29,024 nucleotides of DNA from a virus: positions 1 to 29,024 of the IMG/VR virus record IMGVR_UViG_3300021964_000361; one strand, written 5' to 3'. The translations under genes were made by a program, and so were the position numbers. Of the stretch, positions 8,782 to 17,834 are shown one piece after another; within the stretch, counting starts at the first letter, position 1, and each line of letters starts with the position of its first letter. The notes beneath the pieces are model-generated. The model was not told where the DNA came from, searched no databases, and was given only the letters and a program-made list of their open reading frames with translations.

Positions 8782-8796
8782 TATTTAAAGTAAATT

Positions 8797-8823
8797 TTAC
8801 CCTCGTTGTAACTACGGGGGTAA
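8797..8823 (+). terminator. Stem-loop after the capsid gene
   Basis: TTACCCTCGT (8797-8806) pairs with ACGGGGGTAA (8814-8823) in a 10-bp stem with one T/G wobble and a 7-base loop. The sequence after it is T-rich (TCTTTACCTTTATT) but not a clean T run. It is likely a partial terminator or an mRNA 3'-end stabiliser that raises capsid protein output relative to the downstream genes. Confidence 0.65.
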
Positions 8824-8859
8824 TCTTTACCTTTATTAACATTTTTATTATATTATATC

Positions 8860-9660
8860 ATGGCAAAAAAGAAAATAGCAGAGGTGGCTGTTGAGGAACC
8901 CGTAGCGGTTGCACCACCAAAAAAAGAAGATAAAACCCCTAAATGGGAGATTAAAGATAGGGTTTATGAATTAAAATTAAATAAAACCCCTATCGTATAC
9001 ATATTAAAAAGTAGAGGATTAATGTGGTTTGATGATGAAATGGGTTATGAAAGAGAAATCAAATATTGTGAAAATCAAAAAACAGTATTTCAAGATGAAA
9101 TGAAAGGACCAGAAAGACTGAGTCATATTATTTTTAGAGATGGCCAGTTATATGTTCCAAAAGAAAAACAAACATTACAAAAATTTCTTACATTATATCA
9201 CCCTTGGAATGGTTCTAAATTTACAGAATACAATCCAGTACAAATAGCTGAAAACGATATTGATTATCTTGAAGCTGAAATTGAAGCATTAAACGCAGCT
9301 CAAGGCATTGAAATTGATCACGCAGAGGCAATAATGAGGACAGAATTAGGATCTAAGGTATCTAAGATGACTTCTAAGGAGCTTAAAAGAGATTTATTAC
9401 TATTTGCTCGAAGTAATCCAAAATTGTTCTTAGAATTAGCAAATGACGACAATATTAATATTAGGAATATTGGTATTAAAGCTACTGAAATGAAGATTAT
9501 TAAATTATCAAATGACCAAAGAACATTTACTTGGGGATCAACTGGTAGAAAATTAATCACAGTTCCATTTGATGAAAATCCATATTCAGCTTTAGCAGCA
9601 TACTTTAAAACTGATGAAGGTATTGAAGTATATCAAACTATTGAAAAGAAATTAAAGTAA
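8860..9660 (+). CDS. Unknown protein, probably virion-associated
   Basis: This 266-residue protein is not recognised. The N-terminus (residues 1-30) is a low-complexity Ala/Val/Pro/Lys linker. Residues about 30-110 look beta-rich (VYELKLNKTPIVYILKSRG, then GQLYVPKEKQTLQKFL). Residues about 125-215 are helical, with an Asn/Ile-rich stretch (NDDNINIRNIGIKA). The end may be a small winged-helix-sized unit. It is the only gene between two hairpins, directly after the major capsid gene, where phages often keep head decoration, head-completion or head-tail genes. A head-associated role is therefore a reasonable guess from position only. Its leader is a 36-base A/T-rich stretch without a Shine-Dalgarno sequence. 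Confidence 0.65.
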   Translation: MAKKKIAEVAVEEPVAVAPPKKEDKTPKWEIKDRVYELKLNKTPIVYILKSRGLMWFDDEMGYEREIKYCENQKTVFQDEMKGPERLSHIIFRDGQLYVPKEKQTLQKFLTLYHPWNGSKFTEYNPVQIAENDIDYLEAEIEALNAAQGIEIDHAEAIMRTELGSKVSKMTSKELKRDLLLFARSNPKLFLELANDDNINIRNIGIKATEMKIIKLSNDQRTFTWGSTGRKLITVPFDENPYSALAAYFKTDEGIEVYQTIEKKLK

Positions 9661-9667
9661 GCAATTG

Positions 9668-9703
9668 TAGGTAAGAGGCCTGCGATTGTGGGCCTTTAAC
9701 CTA
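9668..9703 (+). terminator. Imperfect stem-loop, likely terminator
   Basis: Bases 9668-9680 (TAGGTAAGAGGCC) pair with 9691-9703 (GGCCTTTAACCTA) in a 13-bp stem with one mismatch and one G/T wobble around a 10-base loop. It starts seven bases after the stop of the 266-residue gene and ends 13 bases before the next ATG. No long T run follows, so read-through is likely. It may instead be an RNA-processing or stabilising hairpin. Confidence 0.55.
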
Positions 9704-9716
9704 TAATAAACATATA

Positions 9717-10409
9717 ATGAGTGTAAACGTAAATACAGTATACCAAAGAGTATTAGCTATAACAAACAAAGAGCAACGAGGTTATATTACGCCTCAGGAA
9801 TTTAATTATCTTGCAAATCAAGCTCAGATGGATATATTTGAGCAATATTTTTATGATATTAATCAGTTTAGTAGAATACCAGGTAACGACACTGAATATT
9901 CTGATATGCTTGATATATTAGAAAAAAAATTAAGTTTATTTGAAAAAACAAATCAAACTGTAACAAACGGAACAACATTACCTAGCGATTTATATAGACT
10001 AGGTAGCGTTATCTTCAATAATGCTGTGGCCGAATTAATTAGCCAAAAAGATTGGTTATATGTAAAATCTTCACCATTAGCACAGCCAACAAATGATTTT
10101 CCTGTATATATAAAAGACGTAGACGGCGTGGAAGTGTACGGAAAAGATAGCAGTGGGAACATTGAACAAAAAACATCAAACGTTACTTGTAATTATACAA
10201 AGGTGCCTAATGAAGTTTCATGGGCTTATAATTCTGTAACGGGTACTTACGATGCAAGTAATTCTGTTAATTTTGAACTGCATGCTTCTGAAGAAACCGA
10301 CTTGGTTATAAAAATATTAGCATTAGCCGGTATAATACTTAAAGATAATTCTTTATACGGCATTGGCAGCGGCGAAGATGTTAGAAATGAACAACAAGAA
10401 AAATCATAA
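9717..10409 (+). CDS. Putative head-tail connector (adaptor/ring) protein
   Basis: This is a 230-residue protein. The N-terminal helical part (VYQRVLAITNKEQRGYITP, then FNYLANQAQMDIFEQYF) is a pattern I associate with conserved virion proteins of Bacteroidota podophages. A Tyr/Asn/Thr-rich beta part (residues about 85-200) and a short helical C-terminus follow. It sits just before the tubular-type connector gene, so it is probably one of the ring proteins that join the portal to the tail. It could be the equivalent of one of the crAss-like ring proteins. The exact assignment rests on synteny. It ends three bases before the next start. Confidence 0.6.
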   Translation: MSVNVNTVYQRVLAITNKEQRGYITPQEFNYLANQAQMDIFEQYFYDINQFSRIPGNDTEYSDMLDILEKKLSLFEKTNQTVTNGTTLPSDLYRLGSVIFNNAVAELISQKDWLYVKSSPLAQPTNDFPVYIKDVDGVEVYGKDSSGNIEQKTSNVTCNYTKVPNEVSWAYNSVTGTYDASNSVNFELHASEETDLVIKILALAGIILKDNSLYGIGSGEDVRNEQQEKS

Positions 10410-10412
10410 TAA

Positions 10413-11294
10413 ATGGGATTAATTAATCAAACGCAACAAGCATATTACGAAGGCAACGATTTTGGAGGCTATCAGTTTATATCACTAAAAGATATTGTAA
10501 ATAATTTTATGCTATCTTATGTTGGTGAAGAAAAAATAATCCCTAAAATTAAAAGAAATAACGTGAGTTTTTATGCTCAAAGAGCACTACAGGAATTAAG
10601 TTATGATACTTTTAGAATTGAAAAATCACAAGAAATTGAAATTCCTCCAACATTAGTAATGAGTTTGCCGCAAGATTATGTAAATTATGTTAAAATAAGT
10701 TGGACGGATACAAGCGGAGTTGAACACCCTGTATATCCTACAACAAATACTAGTAATCCAGAAGCATTATTACAAGATGATCAGTATAATTATACATTTG
10801 ATGCGGATGGTAATTTATTAAAAGCTAATGAATCCGAAACATGGTCAAAATACAAAGACCAAAATACGGATACAGATGTTGTAAATGACTTTTATTTAGA
10901 AGATAATAGAAGTTTTCAAACATTAAATGGCCAAAGATACGGTTCAGATCCACAACATATGAATTCAAATGGATCATTCTATATTGATCCTATTAAATCA
11001 AGAATACATTTTTCTGGTAATTTAACAGATAAAATCGTAACATTAAAATACATAAGTGATGGCTTAGGAACAGATGCTGAAATGAAAGTACATAAATTAG
11101 CGGAAGAAGCAATGTACAAGTGTATAGCATATTATGTATTAGAATCAAGAGCAAATACTCCAGAGTATTTAGTTATGAGATACAGAAAAGATAAGTTTGC
11201 TTCAGTTAGAAAAGCAAAACTTAGGTTATCAAATATAAAACTTTCCGAGCTTACACAAACATTAAGAGGTAAATCAAAACATCTAAAACACTAG
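10413..11294 (+). CDS. Head-tail connector, P22 gp4/T7 gp11-type tail tubular protein
   Basis: This 293-residue protein has an N-terminal helical segment (RNNVSFYAQRALQELSYDTF, residues about 49-68). A beta strand pair follows (SQEIEIPPTLVMSLPQDYVN, residues about 72-91), a pattern characteristic of crAss-like connector proteins related to P22 gp4. A long Asn/Asp/Ser-rich insert (residues about 105-200) and a helical C-terminus rich in Arg/Lys (AEEAMYKCIAYYVLE, then FASVRKAKLRLS) complete it. Such proteins bind under the portal as a 12-subunit ring and receive the tail. It is flanked closely (3-base gaps) by another connector candidate and the muzzle gene, and is probably co-translated with them. 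Confidence 0.75.
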   Translation: MGLINQTQQAYYEGNDFGGYQFISLKDIVNNFMLSYVGEEKIIPKIKRNNVSFYAQRALQELSYDTFRIEKSQEIEIPPTLVMSLPQDYVNYVKISWTDTSGVEHPVYPTTNTSNPEALLQDDQYNYTFDADGNLLKANESETWSKYKDQNTDTDVVNDFYLEDNRSFQTLNGQRYGSDPQHMNSNGSFYIDPIKSRIHFSGNLTDKIVTLKYISDGLGTDAEMKVHKLAEEAMYKCIAYYVLESRANTPEYLVMRYRKDKFASVRKAKLRLSNIKLSELTQTLRGKSKHLKH

Positions 11295-11297
11295 AAT

Positions 11298-14200
11298 ATG
11301 CCTGAAATCAAAAACGCTTTCATAAAAGGTAAAATGAATAAAGACCTTGATGAAAGATTAGTTCCTAATGGTGAATATAGAGATGCATTAAACATTGACG
11401 TTGATTATTCAGAGGGCAGTGATGCAGGTGCTTTAAAAAATGTTTTAGGTAATATTGCCGTGGGTCCAATTCCAGGAAGTGGTGATGATATTATTTCTAC
11501 AGGGTATTGTATTGGAAATGTTAAGGATACTAAAGAAAATAAAATATATTGGTTAATACAAGATAATTTTTTCACACACCCTATAAATGGAACATATCAA
11601 AACAGGGATATAATAGCTGAATACGATATTGAAACAAACACTTTATCGCCTGTGTTAATAGATTTTGAGGCTAATGCATTAAACTTTAATAGATCTTATC
11701 TAGTTACGGGTATAAATATATTAGACGGTATATTGTACTTTACAGATGGTTTAAATGAGCCTAAACAAATTGATGTCGAATACTGGAAGACTCAAACTTC
11801 AAATTTTTATACTGACACAACGGGACTAACAGAAGAAAGAATTACTGTTATTAAAAAATCACCACTACAAGCACCAACTTTAGATATGGACAGCTCTACT
11901 AGGGGCGGGAATGGAACACAGGGAAATACAAATGTTTATGTTAATTTAAATTTATCTGACGGCGGCGGCCAAATCACTGCACTTGATAATTCTTTAGATT
12001 CTGGTGATGATATTGTAGGCACATTTACCTTAGCACCAAATTATAAACCAGGTGACATAATTATATTAACACATACTTTTACAGATTCTTCTAGCAACGA
12101 GGAAACTAAACTTGAAGCTAGAATATTGTTAAAATCTGCATATGTAGCTCAAGCTACGTTTTTTGATTCAGAATTATTAACCATAAGTGAAACAGTGCCA
12201 GGTGGTATTGTTCAATGGCAAGCAATATTAGAAGAAGACGAGCCTTTATTTGAATTAAAGTTTCCATTATTTTCATATAGATATAAATATACTAATGGAC
12301 AATATAGTTGTTTTGCACCATTTTCAAAAGCTGCATTTTTGCCAGATTCAAATAAAATAGGTGAAAATTTTGAATACGATTCAAAAAATGGTTATAATGT
12401 AGGAATGACAAATACATTAAGGCAGTTAGAATTACAAAATTTAAATCATAATATTAGTACTGATGTTGAAGAAGTTGATGTGTTATATAAGGACTCTTTA
12501 AGTAGTAATGTATATATTGTAGATACAATTAAAAAAATAAACGGCACTTTAGCCAGTACGTTTGAAATAAAAGACGAACAAATATTTAAAACAATTGAAG
12601 CTAATCAATTGTTAAGGTTGTTTGATAGTGTGCCTAAAAAAGCCAAATCACAAGAAATATCTGCAAATAGAATTATATATGGTAATTATACACATCAGTT
12701 TAATTTGCCAAATGAAAACCCACTATTTAATGTAAAATTAAAAAACAGATATAATCCTACAGACACTAATTATACTGAAGATAAAAAACAAATGTTGTCT
12801 ATTAAATCTAATAGAACATATCAATTAGGTGTTGTATATATAGATAAATACGGTAGACAAACGCCAGTATTAACTGATAAATCAGGTATTATAAAAGTAC
12901 CTTTTAATCAAGCAAAAAATAAAACACAATTCCAAGTTAGTGTTACTAATGGAGGAGCTAGTGGCTTTGAAAATTATAAATACTTTATAAAAGAAATATC
13001 TTCAACAACATATAATTTATGTGCTGATAGTTTTTATCAAGATGACGAAGGTGCAATATACATATCATTTCCTTCATCTGAAATTAATAAAGTTAAAGAG
13101 GAAGATATATTATTATTAAAGAAAAAAGCAGGGAATAACTTAAGCGAAGATGGGGGTAAATTTAAAGTATTAGATAAGCTTTCAACAGTGCCCGATTTCT
13201 TAGCTAAACCGTTAAGGCCAGATTATGTTCCCGAGTATTTTAATTTTGGAAGACAGTTTAATAGAGATAGTGGATACGAAGAGCAACCAACTGTAGCAGA
13301 AAGAGATAGTGGATATATGGGGACTAATAATGCCGGTAGAGGAGGAAGGGCTTGGTTTTTAGAGCCTGGGTCAACGCCGGTTCCAAATCACAACTCTATT
13401 ATAATAAGAGACATGTTTAATGTTGGCGACGTACAAATTGCTGACGCAAGCTCCCAATATACCGCAGAATTCAATGGCATTTCATCTGAAGCCAGAAGTG
13501 CAATGAAGCCAGGATCAAAAATAAGATGGAATGTTGGTGGTGCACAAACAAAAGTTTATACTGTAAAATCATTCCAAATTGGTACCGGACCAACCAGTAC
13601 TTCTCACGATGATGCTGAAGTAACTTTTGAAGAAGAATTTGGCGAAGATGTTTTAGTATTATATGATGAACAAGATTATGAGGATAATCCAAGAATAGCA
13701 GTTTTAGCGCAGGGTATAACTATAGAAACTTTAAATACTAAAGATGAAAGCGGTAAAGCTGAATACGCTGGTAAGTTTTTTATAAAATTACAAGCACAAA
13801 CAAATTTATTAAATGAATTAGTTGATACAACAAATACAGATCAATTGGTTGCTAGATCAACAATTAAATTTGATGGATATGATGATGGCGATTTTGTTTT
13901 TGCAGAAAATAGAAACTACAGACAATTTTTTATTAGATATGGTGGAAAAGCAGGAACAGATACTTCTCAATCGTCTTCATTATCAAGGCCTGCTTCTCAA
14001 GGGGGTTGGGCAAATGTTATTGACGTAAGCCTGCCGGTTAATTGGGAAGCTGATGGTTATCATTTTTGTTTAGAAACCGAGCTGCCCTTAAATGATAATA
14101 ATAGTAATTATGGAAGTCATCCTTTTATAAAAAATTTAAAAGAAGACAATTATATACGCTTTAGTGGATTTAAATACAGTGGAACCACAAGATGGTTTGA

Positions 14201-15932
14201 TGAAAAATATTATAAAATAAAAAAGGTATTAAAAAGAGACAATCTTTCATCATACAGTAAAGACGACGGGGCTAGATTATACTTTATAAAGCTAGATCAA
14301 CCATTGGATTATGATTTAACATTTCATGATCAATCTAGTCAGCAAAGCACTATTGGTAGGGGGTGGACATATGCCACGTTATTTGATTTTGATAAAAACA
14401 AATCAATAAATATAATTAACCCACCTATATTTGAAGTTGAACCACAGGATGATGTGGACATCGATATATATTATGAAACCCAAGAGGTATTCCCTATGAG
14501 TGGATTATCTACTGCAAGAGATTTAGAATACCATAACTGTTATAGTTTTGGAAATGGTGTTGAATCTTTTGTTATAAGAGACGATTACAACGCCCCTGTG
14601 TTAGGAAAAGGCGTTCGTGTTTCTACTGTATTTGAAGATAATTATCAAGAAGAAAATTTAAAATCCGGGCTAATATACTCACAAGTATACAATGGTAAAA
14701 CAGGTATTAATAGGTTAAATCAATTTATTATAGCTGATAAAATTACAAAAGATTTAAATCCAGAATATGGAAGTATACAGAAACTACACGGCAGAGATAC
14801 CGATTTGTTAGCATTATGTGAAGATAAAATTGTAAAAATATTAGCAAATAAAGATGCTGTATTTAATGCAGATGGTAATCCTCAATTAATTGCAAGCAAT
14901 AGAGTACTTGGGCAGGCTATTATACCCGCAACATTTGGATCATACGGTTGCCAAAACCCTGAAAGCTTTGTGGAGTTTACATATAGATCCTACTTTGTAG
15001 ATAAAGTAAGAGGATGTGTATTAAGGTTGTCAGCAGATGGAATTACTGAAGTTTCAAACTACGGAATGAAAGATTATTTTAAAGATAATTTAAGAACGCA
15101 GGTTTTAAATTCCAATTATGGTAGAATATTTGGAACATACGATGAAGTCAAAAATCAATATAATATTTCATTACCTACAGGTGTTGCAACTACCGTTTCA
15201 TATTCTGAATCAATAAACGGGTGGGTAAGTAGAAAATCATTTTTACCAGAAGGTGGATTAAGTATAAATAACAAGTATTACACATTTAAAAATGGTAGTT
15301 TATACGAGCATCACAGTGAATCAGGGGTAAGAAATACTTTTTACGGTGTAAAAACAAATCCTGAAGTCACATTTTTATTTAATGAAGCACCTGCAAATGT
15401 TAAAAACTTTAGAACATTAAATTATGAAGGTAGCCCAGATTGGACATGTGCTAGCATCATTACTGACAAGCAAGATGGCTCAGTTCCTTCATTTGTTGAA
15501 AAAGAAGGTAAATATTACAACTACATATCTGGTGTTACTGAGAATGAAAACACTATAGATACAAAAGCTCTGAATGTACAAGGCTTAGGTAATCTAACTT
15601 CACAAACAACAGATAGCGGAAACAGAATATTTACATTTAATTTTAATTTAAATAATGACTTACAAATTGGCGATAATTTATATTATGTAGATTCATCAAG
15701 CAATAAGCAAGATTTAGGTAAAATAACAGCAATAAACAAAACTAATAAAACAATTACTATTGTAGATGGTTCAGAAGTACCGCAAGCGTCCGCGTATATG
15801 TTTTATAGTAAAGATGCTAAATTCAATACATCGGGTATTTTAGGATATTATGCAGAAACAAAAATGACGAATACGTCTACAGATTTTAAAGAATTGTACT
15901 CAGTTGGTGCTGAGGTTAGTATAAGTAGTTAA
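11298..15932 (+). CDS. Tail stabilization/muzzle protein of crAss-like type
   Basis: This 1544-residue protein is a large, beta-rich tail component. The N-terminus KGKMNKDLDERLVPNGEY (residues 10-27), followed by RDALNI, is a signature I recall from crAss-like 'stabilization' proteins. In the crAss001 virion this is the muzzle at the tail end. Near residues 1211-1265 a second family pattern occurs: NPESF, then SYFVDKVRGCVLRLSADGI, then a GMKDYFKDN-type stretch, probably part of a beta-propeller-like body. The C-terminal 200 residues are Ser/Asn/Thr-rich and may carry the variable tip. No enzymatic motif was seen. It follows the connector genes and precedes the cargo-like genes, as in crAss-like order. 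A separate receptor-binding fibre gene is not visible in the window, so this protein may provide host contact. Confidence 0.82.
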   Translation: MPEIKNAFIKGKMNKDLDERLVPNGEYRDALNIDVDYSEGSDAGALKNVLGNIAVGPIPGSGDDIISTGYCIGNVKDTKENKIYWLIQDNFFTHPINGTYQNRDIIAEYDIETNTLSPVLIDFEANALNFNRSYLVTGINILDGILYFTDGLNEPKQIDVEYWKTQTSNFYTDTTGLTEERITVIKKSPLQAPTLDMDSSTRGGNGTQGNTNVYVNLNLSDGGGQITALDNSLDSGDDIVGTFTLAPNYKPGDIIILTHTFTDSSSNEETKLEARILLKSAYVAQATFFDSELLTISETVPGGIVQWQAILEEDEPLFELKFPLFSYRYKYTNGQYSCFAPFSKAAFLPDSNKIGENFEYDSKNGYNVGMTNTLRQLELQNLNHNISTDVEEVDVLYKDSLSSNVYIVDTIKKINGTLASTFEIKDEQIFKTIEANQLLRLFDSVPKKAKSQEISANRIIYGNYTHQFNLPNENPLFNVKLKNRYNPTDTNYTEDKKQMLSIKSNRTYQLGVVYIDKYGRQTPVLTDKSGIIKVPFNQAKNKTQFQVSVTNGGASGFENYKYFIKEISSTTYNLCADSFYQDDEGAIYISFPSSEINKVKEEDILLLKKKAGNNLSEDGGKFKVLDKLSTVPDFLAKPLRPDYVPEYFNFGRQFNRDSGYEEQPTVAERDSGYMGTNNAGRGGRAWFLEPGSTPVPNHNSIIIRDMFNVGDVQIADASSQYTAEFNGISSEARSAMKPGSKIRWNVGGAQTKVYTVKSFQIGTGPTSTSHDDAEVTFEEEFGEDVLVLYDEQDYEDNPRIAVLAQGITIETLNTKDESGKAEYAGKFFIKLQAQTNLLNELVDTTNTDQLVARSTIKFDGYDDGDFVFAENRNYRQFFIRYGGKAGTDTSQSSSLSRPASQGGWANVIDVSLPVNWEADGYHFCLETELPLNDNNSNYGSHPFIKNLKEDNYIRFSGFKYSGTTRWFDEKYYKIKKVLKRDNLSSYSKDDGARLYFIKLDQPLDYDLTFHDQSSQQSTIGRGWTYATLFDFDKNKSINIINPPIFEVEPQDDVDIDIYYETQEVFPMSGLSTARDLEYHNCYSFGNGVESFVIRDDYNAPVLGKGVRVSTVFEDNYQEENLKSGLIYSQVYNGKTGINRLNQFIIADKITKDLNPEYGSIQKLHGRDTDLLALCEDKIVKILANKDAVFNADGNPQLIASNRVLGQAIIPATFGSYGCQNPESFVEFTYRSYFVDKVRGCVLRLSADGITEVSNYGMKDYFKDNLRTQVLNSNYGRIFGTYDEVKNQYNISLPTGVATTVSYSESINGWVSRKSFLPEGGLSINNKYYTFKNGSLYEHHSESGVRNTFYGVKTNPEVTFLFNEAPANVKNFRTLNYEGSPDWTCASIITDKQDGSVPSFVEKEGKYYNYISGVTENENTIDTKALNVQGLGNLTSQTTDSGNRIFTFNFNLNNDLQIGDNLYYVDSSSNKQDLGKITAINKTNKTITIVDGSEVPQASAYMFYSKDAKFNTSGILGYYAETKMTNTSTDFKELYSVGAEVSISS

Positions 15933-15961
15933 CATGTAATTATAATAAAAAAGAATAAATT

Positions 15962-16636
15962 ATGGCAATAGGTGCAATAGTACAGGGCGTCGGTCAAGTG
16001 GCAGGTTTAGTTAGTGCGTTTAGTGGTGGTAGAAAAAGAAGAAGAGAACAAAGAGCGGCTGAGGCTGAAATGGGCAGATATAAAGAAAAATATGAGCAAT
16101 TGGATACTTCTAATCCTTATGCAAATATGACAAACCCTTTTGAAAATTTAACTGTTAATACACAAGCGGCTGATTTTGCAGCACAACAAAATTCACAAAA
16201 TTCCGCAAATATTATGAGTGGTTTAGCGGCGGCGGCCGGCGGCGGTGGCATAGCGGCATTAGCACAATCTATGGCTAATTCACAAGCTCAAGCAACACAG
16301 CAAGCATCTGCAAGTCTTGCACAGCAAGAATCACAAAATCAACAATTAGCTGCACAAGGTGAATTTAAAAGACAATCAATGATTGCTGCAGGTGAGCAAG
16401 AAGCGCAATCAAGAGAAGCTTCTAAAACAGCAACGTTGTTAGGTATGTCGCAGCAAAGAGTTGCAGCAGCTAAACAAGCTAGAGAAAAAGCTACACAACA
16501 ACAACTAGGCGCTTTATCTGGTGCTGCTGGAGATCTTGCTAGTGAAGAAAGTGGATTAAAAGCCTTGGGTGGATTAGCTGCAAAAGGTGGCCAAGCAATA
16601 GGTGGCCTTGTAAAAGGTTTAGGCGTAGGATTATAA
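15962..16636 (+). CDS. Ala/Gln-rich internal virion (ejection/cargo-type) protein
   Basis: This is a 224-residue protein. A hydrophobic, glycine-containing N-terminal helix (AIGAIVQGVGQVAGLVSAFSGG, in parts) is followed by a basic stretch (RKRRREQR, residues about 24-31). Then comes a long Ala/Gln/Ser-rich region with a glycine tract (AAAAGGGG) and a hydrophobic Gly/Leu-rich C-terminus (GGLVKGLGVGL). Short internal proteins with this composition occur in podophages such as P22 (gp7-like) and T7 (gp14-like), where they leave the head with the DNA and help build a channel through the cell envelope. The role is inferred from composition and position. It lies 29 bases after the muzzle gene and 10 bases before the next. 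Confidence 0.6.
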   Translation: MAIGAIVQGVGQVAGLVSAFSGGRKRRREQRAAEAEMGRYKEKYEQLDTSNPYANMTNPFENLTVNTQAADFAAQQNSQNSANIMSGLAAAAGGGGIAALAQSMANSQAQATQQASASLAQQESQNQQLAAQGEFKRQSMIAAGEQEAQSREASKTATLLGMSQQRVAAAKQAREKATQQQLGALSGAAGDLASEESGLKALGGLAAKGGQAIGGLVKGLGVGL

Positions 16637-16646
16637 TAATAAAGAT

Positions 16647-17834
16647 ATGGCAAAAACAACAACATTTGGAGCGGTAAATACAGCATTAGTGCAGGGCGCA
16701 GGAGCGGCTTATAAAGATTATAGCACTGATAGTTTTAATAAAGCTAATCAAGCTATAACTAAATTATTTGAAGCTAAGCAATCAAAAGAAAAAGCAGAAA
16801 AAGAAAAAATACAAAATAGTATACAGGCTTCTGTTGCTGAAATTGGAGATGTTGATATTTCTAAAACACCACCTGAACAAAGAGATGCGCAATTTGCAGC
16901 ATTGAATGATATACGTGGAAATGTAGCAAATCTTGAAAATCAAAAACACGAATTGATTAATAAATATGGACTTCCGCCAAATTCAAAAGAAGTTTTAGAT
17001 ATTGTTAATCAAATAAGTCAATCAAAACAGCAATTTGGCATGATTTCAAAAGATGCAGAAACTTTTCAAGCAATGCGTCAAGAATTTATAAATAACGGTG
17101 GACAATATTCTAAAGGCGTGCCTATTGAAGTCCAAGATAAATTAGATAAACTATTTGCTAAAAATGGCCAATACACTACTGAAATAGTAAACGGCAGGCA
17201 AGTATACAAAACAGAAGACGGCACCGTAATTACAAATGAAGATTTACAAAAAGGTTATTTTTTAAAAGATTCTAAAATGGCTACATATGTAATGGACGGG
17301 GTTGATAAAATTTATTCAAAGGGTAGCTCAGGAAAAGGTTTTACTAATACGGATGAAATGGTATTAGGACAAAGCATTAAAAATGAAATTTTAGCAGGTG
17401 GGGCAGAAAGGGTGGCATCAATGTTACATGATGACATTTTTGGAATGAATATTGATTTATTTAACGACGCCGAAACTGCGGCAATAGAAGCATTACCGTT
17501 TGAAGATCAAGTTAACCAAATAACTACTAAATTAATTGGTCATTATAAAAACGTATATAATGACGCCAAAAAAGAATATACCGCAAAGCAACAAGCAACA
17601 TCAACAGAAACAACAACACCATGGGGACAAGGAGTATTTAGAACAGATGCTGGAACAAGAATTCAATGGAATGAAAATGGATCTAAAGGGCCAGGTTACT
17701 ACGAAATGGGCAAAAGATCAGGGGGTTCTAAATTTAATAATGAAGTTTCTGGGCCTTTTACTAACCCAAATGACATATACAACTTATCGGTTGGCAATAA
17801 TATAAAATTAGGAAACCCACCATCTCAATCATAA
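16647..17834 (+). CDS. Putative internal virion protein, unknown family
   Basis: This is a 395-residue protein. Residues about 20-140 are helical and charged, with a possible coiled coil (KAEKEKIQNSIQASVAEI). The centre is mixed. Residues about 315-395 are Gly/Thr/Asn-rich and end abruptly in NPPSQS. It has no cysteine-rich or catalytic motif that I recognise. It sits between the Ala/Gln-rich protein and the giant protein with no gap to the latter (TAA then ATG directly). The three probably form one ejection/cargo set. It may be a partner or assembly factor for the giant protein. Confidence 0.6.
   Translation: MAKTTTFGAVNTALVQGAGAAYKDYSTDSFNKANQAITKLFEAKQSKEKAEKEKIQNSIQASVAEIGDVDISKTPPEQRDAQFAALNDIRGNVANLENQKHELINKYGLPPNSKEVLDIVNQISQSKQQFGMISKDAETFQAMRQEFINNGGQYSKGVPIEVQDKLDKLFAKNGQYTTEIVNGRQVYKTEDGTVITNEDLQKGYFLKDSKMATYVMDGVDKIYSKGSSGKGFTNTDEMVLGQSIKNEILAGGAERVASMLHDDIFGMNIDLFNDAETAAIEALPFEDQVNQITTKLIGHYKNVYNDAKKEYTAKQQATSTETTTPWGQGVFRTDAGTRIQWNENGSKGPGYYEMGKRSGGSKFNNEVSGPFTNPNDIYNLSVGNNIKLGNPPSQS

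Noticed and set aside
16339-16686. 115-codon minus-strand frame opposite the Ala/Gln-rich protein
   Set aside because: The Ala/Cys/Pro-rich product mirrors GCx and CAx repeats on the other strand; it has no start context and spans two + strand genes.
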